Below, piece after piece: positions 33,497 to 43,771 of a stretch of 64,000 nucleotides of DNA (the stretch's first letter is position 1; every line of letters starts with the position of its first letter). The stretch covers positions 13,907,699-13,971,698 of the forward strand of contig CM030848.1 in the NCBI GenBank assembly GCA_018105865.1, in the 5' to 3' direction. Below the pieces are notes generated by a model, which did no database searches, was not told the origin of the DNA, and worked only from the letters and a program-made list of their open reading frames with translations. A program made the translations under genes and the position numbers. The stretch comes from Metaphire vulgaris (Eukaryota; Annelida; Clitellata; Crassiclitellata; Megascolecidae).

Positions 33497-34249
33497 CCAC
33501 CGAGACTGCTGAATAGTGTAACAAGGCGTAATCACCTGATTTGCTACATGCCTCTTTCTGTTCGCTGTTGCAAGAAGCCACTGGAAAAAAACATGAAAAC
33601 AATGTTGAATTAATTGGTTGTAAATTACACTGTACAGTGTAACGCCGTGATAGTCAACGAAAACGAATGTTGATTCAATGCGAGCGGCTGGCTACATGAA
33701 ATTTCACGGTCCACTGCTAGAACAGAATAAACTATAGAATCAAGTCGAGTATCTGATAATCGACAGAAGTACACTGGTTAATTTACGATTTCCACACGTT
33801 CTCGAATATTCAATAGGAAGTGGCCGTCCACACACAGGCCTGTAGGCCTACGCAAGTTTGGGATGTCTCGGTGATGGTGCAAAACTTGTGATCTTTGTTC
33901 ATCTGTTTTAGCGAAGATAGCAGGAGACTAATCCTGGAATTATTTAAATCCTCTGATTATAACTCACGCACACAAACATGCGCGCGCGCACAGAGGTGAA
34001 ATGGAGTAGCGTAGCCAGGGTTTCGAAATATAAGGGGGGGTAGCACATCGACATTTTCATATAAAAAGTCTCAGAGAAGAGGGGGGCCACTGGGAGGAGG
34101 CACTCAATAGGGGCACGGGCCCGGGGCTCTGTGGAGCCGTCACTGTTACGACCTATCGAAATGTTTAGATCTAGTTCATGTAGTTTACCTGCTTCAGAGG
34201 CGACAGCGCTAAGCATCACTAGAACGCCGTACGCCATTTTAACGACCAT
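29717..34249 (-). CDS. Cys-rich type I membrane protein with PPxY motif, four exons
   Basis: Exons run 34249-34189, 31567-31354, 30703-30537 and 30237-29717. They total 963 nt, giving 320 residues plus stop, and every phase agrees (1, 2, 1). Order: signal peptide MVVKMAYGVLVMLSAVASEA, a roughly 75-residue ectodomain with eight cysteines including a CCC and a CCRY cluster, an NAT glycosylation site (94-96), a membrane helix (about 103-121), and a long tail with a Pro-rich stretch, an Asp6 run and PPTYEEA near 295-301. PPxY motifs bind WW domains, commonly those of NEDD4-type ubiquitin ligases. The layout recalls Shisa or WBP1/VOPP1-type adaptors, but the cysteine pattern does not clearly match, so the family is unassigned. 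A minus-strand AATAAA lies about 80 nt past the stop. Confidence 0.72.
30311..30512. repeat. (GAT)n tracts in PPxY gene intron 3
   Basis: Three GAT tracts separated by copies of 'aatgacaaagca' and 'gttctggtgatg', so the block has itself been duplicated. Confidence 0.9.
30537..30703 (-). CDS. Exon 3, membrane helix
   Basis: The acceptor ttgtgtattttcag is followed by DNATMSLHLKLIIPLVLLAI and LIIFFILLCPVLKFLRCRLN, then a serine run. The hydrophobic core is bounded by K on the outer side and KFLRCR on the inner. The donor TGGG|GTTAGT is phase 1. Confidence 0.72.
30744..30965. mobile_element. MITE fragment, CAGTGGCGTAGCC group
   Basis: The left end CAGTGGCGTAGCCAGG is intact. The interior (ccatgcatttttaatttttt, then gaggcgaggacctttttgct) matches 9158-9468. 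The right end is missing. It lies in intron 2 of the PPxY protein gene. Confidence 0.65.
31129..31305 (+). mobile_element. SINE-like unit
   Basis: cctagcctcactgccctt, gcctaagaataagcagctac, gcgctatataaatccacgag then attttacttta. In intron 2 of the PPxY gene. Confidence 0.65.
31354..31567 (-). CDS. Exon 2, cysteine-rich ectodomain
   Basis: The acceptor cttacactgtgcag opens AIDDSLDLLSSGGQC, and the exon continues with VCTVTNYMPSTDSCCC, VHQALVLCCRYHQDWNHFRC and VETDDTVHQF. All eight ectodomain cysteines lie here. The donor CCA|GTCAGC is weak but is the only one whose phase fits exon 3. Confidence 0.68.
31742..31803. repeat. (TA)n
   Basis: TA tract upstream of the ectodomain exon of the PPxY gene. 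Confidence 0.9.
32785..33146. mobile_element. hAT-type MITE, CAGGGGCGGTTCC ends
   Basis: Ends CAGGGGCGGTTCCAAG and CTTGGAATCGCCACTG with perfect 8-bp duplication GGTATTTC (32777-32784 and 33147-33154). Confidence 0.85.
34189..34249 (-). CDS. Exon 1, signal peptide of PPxY membrane protein
   Basis: Twenty codons plus one base, MVVKMAYGVLVMLSAVASEA, a typical signal sequence with a likely cut after ASEA or SEAG. The donor GCAG|GTAAAC is phase 1. Confidence 0.7.
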
Positions 34250-34588
34250 TTCCTCTTTTTCAAGAAGTTTCCGTCGCCGATCTAGTTGCGAATTCTTAGA
34301 ACTCGCTAGAACGCGAAAGAAGATGTCGCTATATCAACACCAAAAGAATCATAAATACAATATACAGTGTACAGCAGCAAAATTTAATGAATCCTCAACA
34401 ATTGGTAGTATTTTCCAAAGAAATAATATTGCGATACTATATAACGGTCTCAAGTTCATAAAAGCCTATAATTATGTACCGCCGTCAGTTAAGACATTGG
34501 GTGCTCAGGGCCTCCGAGAGCGGGGGGCAAATGCACAGGGCCCGGAATTTCTCTCGGCGGGCCTGTGGGTGCTTGTGTAAGGTCGCAT

Positions 34589-34841
34589 CATTGGCGTAGC
34601 CACGGGGCACCGGATGGGAGCGGGTCCCATTTTCTGACTTGCATCAGTCGTAGGATTTGTGCAAAACCGCGGAGAAACTTTGGGGAAGAGGGACAGGTAT
34701 ATACGATGTCCGGAACAGAATACGCGAATGTGCCAAGAATTCCTTGACGACGACCTTTTGACCTTTTCCCTTTGTAGACCCTTTAATTTTAGAATGTCGA
34801 TGTGCGCCCCACCCCATTCCGGAACCCTAGCTACGCCACTG
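34589..34841. mobile_element. hAT-type MITE, CATTGGCGTAGCC ends
   Basis: Ends CATTGGCGTAGCC and GCTACGCCACTG. Flanks GGTCGCAT and GGTCGCAG match at 7 of 8. Confidence 0.78.
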
Positions 34842-35134
34842 GGTCGCAGGCAAACTAAATGAGAGCAACCCGGTCCAAGCGCTTCTATAATATCAACTAA
34901 CGGTTAGTAATTATAGGATTTATACAGTGAAGAATGCGTTTGAAATATACAGGAAATAGTTCTGGTCTGTTTTATGGTCTTGACGATGAAGGGCGTCATT
35001 TCATTGTTTTCCAGGGGGTGGGGGAGGGCAAGACTTTCGAGTGAAAGTTTCGACTGCAAGGCAGGCAGTATTTTTTAAATACCTATGCAGTATGCAAATT
35101 GGTTTTGTCCATAGTACATGCTTCATACGATACT

Positions 35135-35321
35135 CAGTGGCGGCTCCACCGGGGGGCATGGGGCCCGTGCCCCCTATTGAGTGCCTGGCCCCCAGTGCCC
35201 CCCCCCCAATTGGGACCCTATACTTAATGCTATATACATTAAACAACAAATGGTTGGCCCCCATGATTAGAAGTTGCCACCCCAACGGCCCCCCACTTGC
35301 AAAATCCTAGAGCCGCCACTG
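35135..35321. mobile_element. hAT-type MITE, CAGTGGCGGCT family, copy 3
   Basis: Intact ends and perfect 8-bp duplication ACGATACT at 35127-35134 and 35322-35329. Confidence 0.87.
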
Positions 35322-35781
35322 ACGATACTGCATAGTACATAGGGGCCTACCAGTGATTGTATTAAAATTATAAAATACAATTGAGAACACAACGAATTTT
35401 AAAACACACAAATTCGCGAAAATTTTGTTTTTCCCTAAAAATCAGAGGATAAAGACCCCCTGCCACCCAAATGACGTCCCTGCTGACGATTCTTGTGTTA
35501 AGTGTAGATGGGGCCATCTTTCCGTCTAGGGAAAATGGGCATCCACGAGATGCCTGAAAGCTGTGCTGTAATGTTTCCAAGCTTTATAGGAATTCGTATT
35601 GAGATCTATCAGCAAGCCTGTTGCTTAAGTCGGCCTATGTACCCAAGTCCTGGATAAATGTAAAACAACGTAATGCAAATCAGACCGTATAAAACGTCTA
35701 AAGACTCTACAGGATCCATAAAAGTCAACGCTATTTGCACGGCAGGGTATCGGCACGGTCATTGGCAAGTCTACTTGTCAA

Positions 35782-35963
35782 CAGTGGCGTCGCCAGGAAT
35801 TTTTGGTGGGGGGAGGCAAAAGGGGCTAGCGTTTCAGATTCCTTACCAACCCCTCACCCCCTCCACAGAAAACTTTCTCAGCGGATTTGCGCGAATCTGG
35901 TAGGTGGTCTGGGGCAGATTGGGGGGGGAGTTGCCCCATTTGCCCCCCGTGGCGACGCTAATG
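35782..35963. mobile_element. MITE, CAGTGGCGTCGCC ends, copy 1
   Basis: Ends CAGTGGCGTCGCCAGG and GGCGACGCTAATG. Flanks CTTGTCAA and CTTGCCAA match at 7 of 8. The interior is shared with 39946-40123. Confidence 0.75.
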
Positions 35964-36848
35964 CTTGCCAATGTCATCGCAGTTTGGGTCAAAACCCCTT
36001 TAGGCTATTATTGCTATGGTAACTATAGGCTACGAATGGGACATATTTGACCAGCTGTTCTGATAAGGTTGAGAGTTTGAAATCTACTACAAGGATAAAA
36101 AAAATAGCCTACAACTTTTGAGTCGGAAAACTCACTAAAGAGTCATCTTACTGAATTCACGCTATAAGTTATGGGATAATTAATCTTACTTGAGAGAGCT
36201 TTGATAAGAAATTCCGTTCAGTTGATGGACAAATTAGAAAACATATACCAAAAGAACACTTTGTATGCGTCAAATGGACGCTTTATACTTCACATGATGT
36301 ATCCCTCAAAGATGTCCTCCTGTCAGATACTGTAGATGTTTGGTTGTTCTGGCGTATATTCCATTAGCACAGAGCATCGCATAGCCTAAGTCCTAGCAAG
36401 TGTCACGCTTATTCGGCTTCTTTAAACATGTCTTCTTGAATTCCATTCCGTGATAGTATTCTCTCTCACATGCATTAACTGAAGCACAGTATATGTGATT
36501 TGCTGAATCCGTGTTGTTCTCTGTGCAACAGAGCGATTTAGATCATGCTATTGTCCTATGACTTATTGTATTCCGATCGATATTCCAGGTAATTGTTTTG
36601 ACGGTAATCCAATACTATCCTTTGTTGAGCACGATGTCGTCAGCGGCACTCTATCGAACTAGAGTTACTAGACAAATGAAAACTCGCCCAACAAGCGGGT
36701 CCACTGTTTGATCGAGTTTCAAACTGAGTACATCTTTATCGTGAGCGAGGAGATAACATAAAGCATGCAATGTTTTTACTATTACAGCTGTTGTCGCTTA
36801 TAGACGACTAGTTCATGCATTTGTTCACACGCGTTGTGTAGAATGTTT

Positions 36849-37208
36849 TCAAACCGTATACAGCGAACCAGTGAATGCAACAAGGGTCTTCCATACTAAT
36901 GACCGAAGGAGCCGTTGAGATGCGCGCGAACTGAACAAAGGCCGTGGACGCGTCCAACTCGTCACGTGGTCCAGCATGGCCGCTGTTGGGAAGATGCGCC
37001 TGTCGACATAACTCGTGGATAGCGATTGTATGTTAGTATCGTCGCAGCTGCTGTCCGTTCCGTGCGAATGGAAATTTGGTGGGGGGGGATAGTAGCCTGG
37101 TAGGGGGAAGGGCGAAAGATTCGCCCGGCCGCGGTTAAAATGATCACCTGCCTCGGCGATGAGTGCCGGTGAAAGGCAGGAGTCATTTTCTGGTGAGGGA
37201 GGCGCCAT
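36849..37208 (-). CDS. Possible first exon, unassigned
   Basis: A 119-codon frame starts in a good context (aacATGGCG): MAPPSPENDSCLSPALIAEA. A possible donor GCAG|GTGATC falls after 20 codons in phase 1. The surrounding DNA is CpG-richer than average. No homology recognised, and it may be chance. Confidence 0.2.
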   Translation of the reverse strand: MAPPSPENDSCLSPALIAEAGDHFNRGRANLSPFPLPGYYPPPPNFHSHGTDSSCDDTNIQSLSTSYVDRRIFPTAAMLDHVTSWTRPRPLFSSRASQRLLRSLVWKTLVAFTGSLYTV

Positions 37209-37425
37209 GTTGTCGGCTTGTCGCGTATCTCCCCTTGGGGAGCATAATGGTCGCTTTGTTTCGAGGGTGGTGATTCAAAACTGTTGCCGCCGGGCTGTGC
37301 GTTTCTAAAGTCTCGAGCAGGCGGGGCAGCCTATGAGTCCTCCGGCAAAAGCCGTTCGGCTGCTACTCGCATCTGGACGTGGGAAGTTAAGACTGACACA
37401 GTGATAAACTACGGTGTGGGTTAAA

Positions 37426-37814
37426 GGGGCTGTCCATTAATTACGTCAACAATTTAGGGGGGAGGGGGTTTGAAAAGTTTTACAGTTGTTGACAGAGGGG
37501 TCAAGAGAAGTTGACGTCAACAATTTCACTTTTTACAAATAAAAAAGGAAATTTCATGGAATACTGCTTATTACAATGGAAAAAAGCATTGCAAAAAGAT
37601 CATCGCCACCACATTTTGACACCCGATGAGCAAAAAATGGAAAAATTGGTCATCGCCGCAAAAATATGAACCTTGTTATTGGGACCTGCCATTGATCTTG
37701 GAGGGGGTGTCAAAAGTTTTTGACATAATTATGGGGGGTTAACTGTTGACAGTTGTTGACAAGGGATAGGGGTAAAAAATTGCCCTAAAATTGTTGACAA
37801 TTAAAGGCAGCCCC
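37426..37814. mobile_element. MITE, GGGGCTGTCCATTAATTACG ends
   Basis: GGGGCTGTCCATTAATTACG near the left end and GACAATTAAAGGCAGCCCC at the right. Internal 'gttgacagttgttgacaa' repeats. Confidence 0.55.
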
Positions 37815-38083
37815 AAACACTTTTGCGTGTTTGGTCGAATTACAGTAATAATTAAGAAACCTATGCCCACGTTGACAACTATCAATAGTTTAAATATTCA
37901 TGTGGTAGTGGAATAAGAAATGCACGACAAGGGAATATAACCAAAGACAGAGAGACGTGGCATTACCCTTAAAGAAATGCACAAACGAGTACTTTTCCTG
38001 AGGGTACTGGATTTTTACGCCGGTAAAAAGGCAATACTGTATACCTTTTTTGCTTGTCAGCTATAGTAAGAGCAAATTGGGGT

Positions 38084-38130
38084 GGAATTTTTCCAGGAGC
38101 CATGGGCGGCACAAGTGCACGCTACGCCAC
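38084..38130. mobile_element. MITE end fragment
   Basis: ttttccaggagccatgggcg, then gctacgccactga, matches (in reverse) the left part of the 62002-62209 element. Its other end is not found; a tttgcttgtcag motif lies at 38043-38060. Confidence 0.5.
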
Positions 38131-38255
38131 TGATCCAGAGTCCTTGTGGGGGAGGTGGGAATTGACTTGGCTGGAGGGGAAGAGACATAATAGTTCAATG
38201 CAAAAATTTGTATCAGCGCCGAATTTTTTGAGGGGGAGATAACATATACAGACTA

Positions 38256-38485
38256 CAGAGTGGCGCAAAAAACCGGACTAGTCACATTTAAGTTTGCATT
38301 TAATATAGTCCGGTTTTTTGCGCCACCCTGTATATACATACGAGTTTTTAGCCATCATTGGCGTCCAGGCTTGTTAGGGCTCCCTAAAACTCGTATGTAT
38401 ATACAGGGTGGCGCAAAAAACCGGACTAGGCCTATATTAAATGCAAACTTTAATGTGACTAGTCCGGTTTTTTTGCGCCACCCTG
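38256..38485. mobile_element. Composite palindrome of two hairpin MITEs
   Basis: Hairpin copies at 38256-38330 and 38404-38485 flank a 73-bp inverted repeat with arms tatatacatacgagttttta and taaaactcgtatgtatata. The whole block can fold into nested hairpins. Confidence 0.78.
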
Positions 38486-38488
38486 TAG

Positions 38489-38825
38489 ATGCTATCCTTG
38501 ACCGGAAAGCCTTCTTCGGTAACGCCTTGCCGACAGTTTCTTCGCTTTCGGATGTAAAACGTGCTTTAGAAATTACGTCTTCGAGCGACATCTCTTGCGA
38601 TTCGCTTGTCACTCGGACAGCATGCATGTCAGCCCACGTTTTCATACGCGCTAGACCGCGATGTCCGGCGGGGTCTTTTTCGGTAATGTTCACAAGGTTG
38701 GCTGAACGATTTCGTTTCGAATACACGCGTATCGTCTGGCTTGTTTCGTGCTCTTGATTTAGAAACACGAACCCAACTCCCCGGAGGCGTGTTGCGATTC
38801 GTGACACGCATCTTTTACCGGTCAA
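38489..38825 (-). pseudogene. Orphan coding-like ORF cut by a MITE
   Basis: An open frame of about 112 codons starts MTGKRCVSRIATRLRGVGFV and includes FLNQEHETSQTIRVYSKRNR, KTWADMHAVRV and KARFTSESEETVGKALPKK. Composition looks protein-like and hydrophilic. It runs straight into the palindromic MITE ending at 38485, so its 3' part is lost or the element sits at an exon edge. I do not recognise the protein, and no partner exons were found nearby. It may be a gene fragment, a transposon ORF or an exon of an unseen gene. Confidence 0.35.
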
Positions 38826-39038
38826 GCAGACAAGACACCTTGTGGGGTTGCGACAGGATGCTAATTAAAATTTTATCATGCATTTGTTAAAAATTATACC
38901 ATTGCCTTGAAGGAAGGGTAGCTAGAGATATTGATGTAGGCCTAATAATTGTAATTATTCAGTCGATCTTCGTAGGTCTAATGATTTGTCATAATTTTTC
39001 TATTAAGTGTCCAAGCGCAGAAATTAAAATCTAATAAC

Positions 39039-39341
39039 GGGTCGTCCATAAATTACGTAACGCGGTTGGGGGTCCGGTCATTTGTTACGAAGTGTGACGA
39101 GGGGGTTCCGTAAATGTGACGTAACGCAAACAAAATTTTAAGTGATAACCTTTGACCTTTTTACCTTTTATTTGCTTGTCAGGGATCTTGGAAAGGAAAA
39201 AAATACAAGGAAAAAATACAAGGATGACCTTTTTTGCTTGTCATGACTTTTCGGAAGACGAAAATGGGGGGTCGGTCCCCTAGTTACGTCATATTTTAGG
39301 GGGTCTGACGTTTTGTTACGTCGTTACGTAGGGGTCCATGG
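39039..39341. mobile_element. MITE, GGGTCGTCCATAAATTACGT ends
   Basis: Left GGGTCGTCCATAAATTACGT and right TTACGTAGGGGTCCATGG. It holds two copies of the shared tttgcttgtca motif. Confidence 0.55.
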
Positions 39342-39945
39342 AGGGCGCCACTGCGCCACGAGCCAAATATTGGGTGGGCCAACATGGCCTGTTTGAAATT
39401 GGACAATGCAAGGACTAGTGCTACAGTAGGCTATAGATATGCAAAAATTCAGAAGAGTGATGCAACGAATTAGAACCACATATTCTTGTGTCCCCATCTT
39501 TGCTGTGACAAACCGTAGGCCTACTAGAATTGTCAATATATTCTGTCTCATTTTTTTCTAGAGCTTTCGAAATGCCACGAAAAATAATGAGCCATTTGAA
39601 ACGACACTATACAAAGTCTTTCAGAAATCTTTTCTCTGTCAAATGTCTAAAAATCAATCGAGAGATAGGATGGCGCTTACGAGAGAGAGAGAGAGAGGGA
39701 GAGTTTCAAACCAAAAATATTATAAAATTGATACCCTGTTTGAAATTGGACAAAGCAAGGACTACAGTAGGCTATAGATATATGCAAAAATTCAGAAGAG
39801 TGATGAAACGAATTAAAACCACATATTCTTGTGTCCCCATCTTGGTTGTGTCAAGCCATACTAGAATTGTCATCTTGTCAATATATTCTGTCTCAATTTT
39901 TTTCTAGAGCTTTCGAAATGCCACGAAAAATAATGAGTCATTTGC
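39336..39945 (+). repeat. Long dispersed repeat with two internal units
   Basis: Two units of about 350 bp, each running from cctgtttgaaattggacaa through gatatgcaaaaattcagaag to gagctttcgaaatgccacga. The first is preceded by 'gccaaatattgggtgggcca', found again (reverse) at 50455-50485. Confidence 0.8.
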
Positions 39946-40123
39946 AGTGGCGTCGCCAGGATTTTTTTTTTGGGGGGGGCAAAAGGGGCTAGCGTGTCAG
40001 ATTCCTTACTCACCCCTCCACAGAAAACTTTCTCACCGGATTTGCGCGAATCTGGCAGGTGGTCTGGGGCAGCTTGGGGGGGGCAGTTGCCCCATTTACC
40101 CCCCCCCCGTGGCGACGCTAATG
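39946..40123. mobile_element. MITE, CAGTGGCGTCGCC ends, copy 2
   Basis: Same ends and interior (aaaggggctagcgtgtcaga, then ttgcgcgaatctggcaggtg) as copy 1. No clear target duplication; it joins directly onto the dispersed repeat ending at 39945. Confidence 0.72.
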
Positions 40124-40636
40124 CAAAGGGACAGACAGTCCGTTAGACTTGGCGTTAGAATTCTGACGGCACAGTGCTGCCCTGTACGGCAATCAATCAA
40201 CGCCGCTGTGTTTAGCATCGAATGACTGGACCACGGTCGGAAAAAATGACCGCTTCCTTATAACGTCCACCGAACCAAAGCATTTCTGAAGCGAATTCAG
40301 GGTCATTTGCGCATGCGCAGTCTGCTCTCGCCTCCAACACCGGGTCACTGACCGCCGCCCCCAATGCAATAGGCGAGCGTTACACCTTTAGACAGATTAG
40401 CCTACCTAGAATACTGTTTAATATTACAATTTACGTTTGTTGTCCATTTACATTGTTGGTCATTTGTAATACATTTTGGAAACATATCTTACAATTTCAC
40501 TTCAGAACGATCGTATTCAAATGGCGTGCTAGAGAAGTTTTTTGTCAGCCTACCCGCTCGATCAAAACTGACGTTTTTACGCTACAAGCGATCATATTAT
40601 CATAATATCTCTCAATACGGCGATATCCCATTGTTG

Positions 40637-40848
40637 CATTGGCGTAGCCACGGGAGAGGCACTCTCGGGCTCCAACGTTCTGTCTCCAGGCCCCACCCCA
40701 TATTTGGCTGGGACCGATCGTGGGATTTGAGCAAAACTCTTAAGAACTGCTTGACGACCTCTGGTTTTGCTTGTCTGTCGGATACTTTTACCAGAAAATG
40801 GCGACGTGCCTCCCCCATTATTCCGAAATCTCGACTCCGCCACGGCCT
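40637..40848. mobile_element. hAT-type MITE, CATTGGCGTAGCC ends
   Basis: Begins CATTGGCGTAGCCACGGG like 34589-34841. The right end is eroded (ctccgccacgg). Flanks CATTGTTG and CCTTGTTG match at 7 of 8. Confidence 0.6.
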
Positions 40849-41461
40849 TGTTGCAAAAGTATCTACCCTTTTTTGAAACCTTAGGCAAAATACACTAGTA
40901 GTAGTAGTATTAGTGTAGGCTACCGTATATTACCCCCGAGGTCACTGCCTTCACAATCCCGGGTTCAGTAGGTTGCGACGCGAACCAATCGTAAATATGA
41001 AACAGTGAGACAAGCTTCCAGCTTCCTTAATGAGTCATAATCTGTCCCGCTTGTGTTCAGTCAGTGAACCACAACGTTAGGACTCGCATTCCTCTTTCCT
41101 TTGACTACTTCTGCGTCAGAATCACCCGAGCGTTTCACGACGTATCATCATCAGGACTACCGCTCCAATACAATAAACCACAAGAAACGCAGCACAACAC
41201 AAACGCATTGGAAGCTCCAGTCTATCTATCAATGCCCGTCCATAAGCCCTTTTCCTAGACCTTAACCGTTTCTGGTAATTTAACAAGGACTCGTTCTGAA
41301 CAAGTAAGTAGGATGAAATTTCTATAGCGCAACGCAACAGCTCGGCACATTGCACCAGCATCGAGCGCTCAATCCGGGTAAAATCCATAAACCGTGGTCG
41401 TCAAGGTTTTAGATCCAGGTAGACAGCCGCAGGAAAGTATTTTATGGAGCGTTCCAACCGG

Positions 41462-41632
41462 GGTTATTTCTAGGATTATCAATTTGGGGGGTGTCCGTAA
41501 ATTCTGGGGGTCCCCTGCCAAAAAGAGTCTGACAAGCAAAAAAGGTCATCCCATAGTTGAGATGGGGAGGTGCGGTCTGAAGTTGGTGGAGGGGGGCGGG
41601 CGGGTGTTAGGGGTGTAAAATATCCCTGATTC
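41462..41632. repeat. Dispersed repeat shared with 5995-6185, copy 2
   Basis: Same order of blocks as copy 1, ending gtgttaggggtgtaaaat. Confidence 0.75.
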
Positions 41633-42479
41633 CAAACAATGAAACACAAGAAACAATAAATTGCTGCATTGTATAGAAAGTAATTAAATACAGAATGTCA
41701 CTTGTAAGCTCAAATAATATTGCAAGAAAAACGAAGGAATATCTAATTAAAACACAGCAAACATCACAATTAATAATTAATCAAACTAATAATAATAATA
41801 ATAATTATTATTATTATAGAATGCACAAAAATTCACAATTTTCTCTGTATCTTAAAATCGTAGACATAATATATTTCAGCATTGGCATGAAGAAATAAAA
41901 TTAGAAATTATTTCAGATATTTTACAGCAAAATTAGATTAATAAGTAAGCGCAGATGCAATCAGTTGAGATTCAATCAATATAGATGATGGATTCTTCAT
42001 TAACATTTTGCTACCATTTAAAAGGACATTACACGATATACATATGTTGAGATAGCAGTAACTTCATTTTGATTAAGTTATAGGTACAACAGTTAGCAAC
42101 AATTAACAACCTCTGCATTTAAGTTTATTTTAACAAAGACTAAACAATTTTTGAATACAATTAAACATTAAATGCAGGCACTAGTTTGGCAGTTAGTATA
42201 GAAGACTCAACAAGAACAGTTCCACAACAATAACAACTACTGCATAAACAAAATATCAACAAGAACGCAGCAAAGCTTCAAACAGAATAACAATATCAAA
42301 GTCTCACCAACCGCAGTCACTACTAAAGGCAAAGAAATCATTTTGAGAATTTTGCTAAACTAATAAATCATTTGCACCAGAAGAATAGTTCACTAAACAA
42401 CCATTTGAGCAGTTCGGGCACAGCTGTGGCTCAAACCGACATTGAAAATGGTGCAAAAAAGAAAGAACATGCAGAATGC

Positions 42480-42532
<53 letters not shown>

Positions 42533-43643
42533 TAATAACAAGGTTTAAAGTGGTTTATTTGGGTCTGCACTGTGTGAGACAGTTATGAGACAAAACACTG
42601 ATATTCCTATTGGAAAGGACACAAATCAATTATATAATTTGCAATTAGCAGAAGTAACTAGGATCAGCCTACAAAATTTAATCTGCCAACTCATGTCAGG
42701 TTTTAATATCAAAACAAAGATGTTTCTCTTGCTCCTACATATTGACAACTTTGCAAATTCCAGTAACGTATAAACAATAACTGATAACTCCGAAGCACAA
42801 GAAAACTCTTCGATCAAAACAACAAGAATGAATCTGAAAGCGGCAACACAGATCTTCCACAACAATCTCTTTTCAGTGACAAGTTCCAACTCTTAAAAAG
42901 TGCAGCAATCAAATATCGAAACCAGTGTATGCGAAAAGAAAATGAGAAAAACTGCACAGATGACATCTTCACTTGAAAAAACTAAACCATCATGCAATCA
43001 GAATGTGATGCCAACTATCAACATCAAACAAAAAACTTTGTCCCATTGGGGCTCATCCATATAGTACATATGCAAAAAGGCTATTTTGCCTCCTCCCCCC
43101 ATTGCATACACCATACATACACAAAATCTTCTAGATCCAACACCCCCTCCCCCAAATCAGTGTGTATGTACTATATGGATGAACCCTTGTTCATTCAAGC
43201 GAAACAAGTCAAAAAAGCTTCCCAAGTCTCACAATGTACCACAAGCCTTACAACCACAAGTGCTTCATGCCTATGATGAATCATTTCTGACTCATTAATT
43301 CTCTACCAAAATAAAATATTATAGTGTTCTGACAAACGCATAACATCTTTCACAAGCCAGTCTCACTATGAAGAATGAAATCTCTACACTACTGACAATA
43401 ACATTATTAGAAACTATGCTATACAAAACAGTGTGATTCAGCATTCTGCAGCCTTTACTCAGAAATATGAATAGATTGCCCTTTTACAAGTCAATCGTGA
43501 TCAATGGTATTAGAGACATTACATAGGTTGAAACTGTAAGCAAGAAAAACATCATAGAACAAACCAAACACTAAATTTCGTACCAGAATATCGAAGGCAC
43601 CTACAGGCAATTTCAAAATTCAACACAAACATGATCATGACTT

Positions 43644-43771
43644 CTATAGCGCCCAAATGAAACCATACATGATGATCGCACAGGTCAGGATGATTGACGT
43701 ATGGCCCTTTGCCAACGAGCGCAACATTTTGGGACCGCAGTTCTGCAGCTGTCGGCTTTCTAGGATGGTAG
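43644..43771 (-). CDS. MOLO-like exon 5, C-terminal helix, frame uncertain
   Basis: The acceptor gtttcttaacag is good. The helix frame (TSIILTCAIIMYGFIWAL-stop at 43644) fits MOLO topology but is one base out of phase with exon 4. The in-phase frame lacks a helix and runs into a SINE-like unit. Either one base is wrong in the assembly or the exon is not used as drawn. Confidence 0.45.

Larger units (their letters stand above)
34250..43643. other. Transposon-rich intergenic region
   Basis: Mostly MITEs and repeats (34589-34841, 35135-35321, about 35782-35963, 37426-37814, 38256-38485, 39039-39341, 39336-39945, about 39946-40123, 40637-40848, 41462-41632). From 41640 to 43640 it is AT-rich, with (AAT)n at 42484-42537 and otherwise nothing seen. 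A minus-strand AATAAA at 42559-42554 could serve the MOLO-like gene. Confidence 0.45.
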
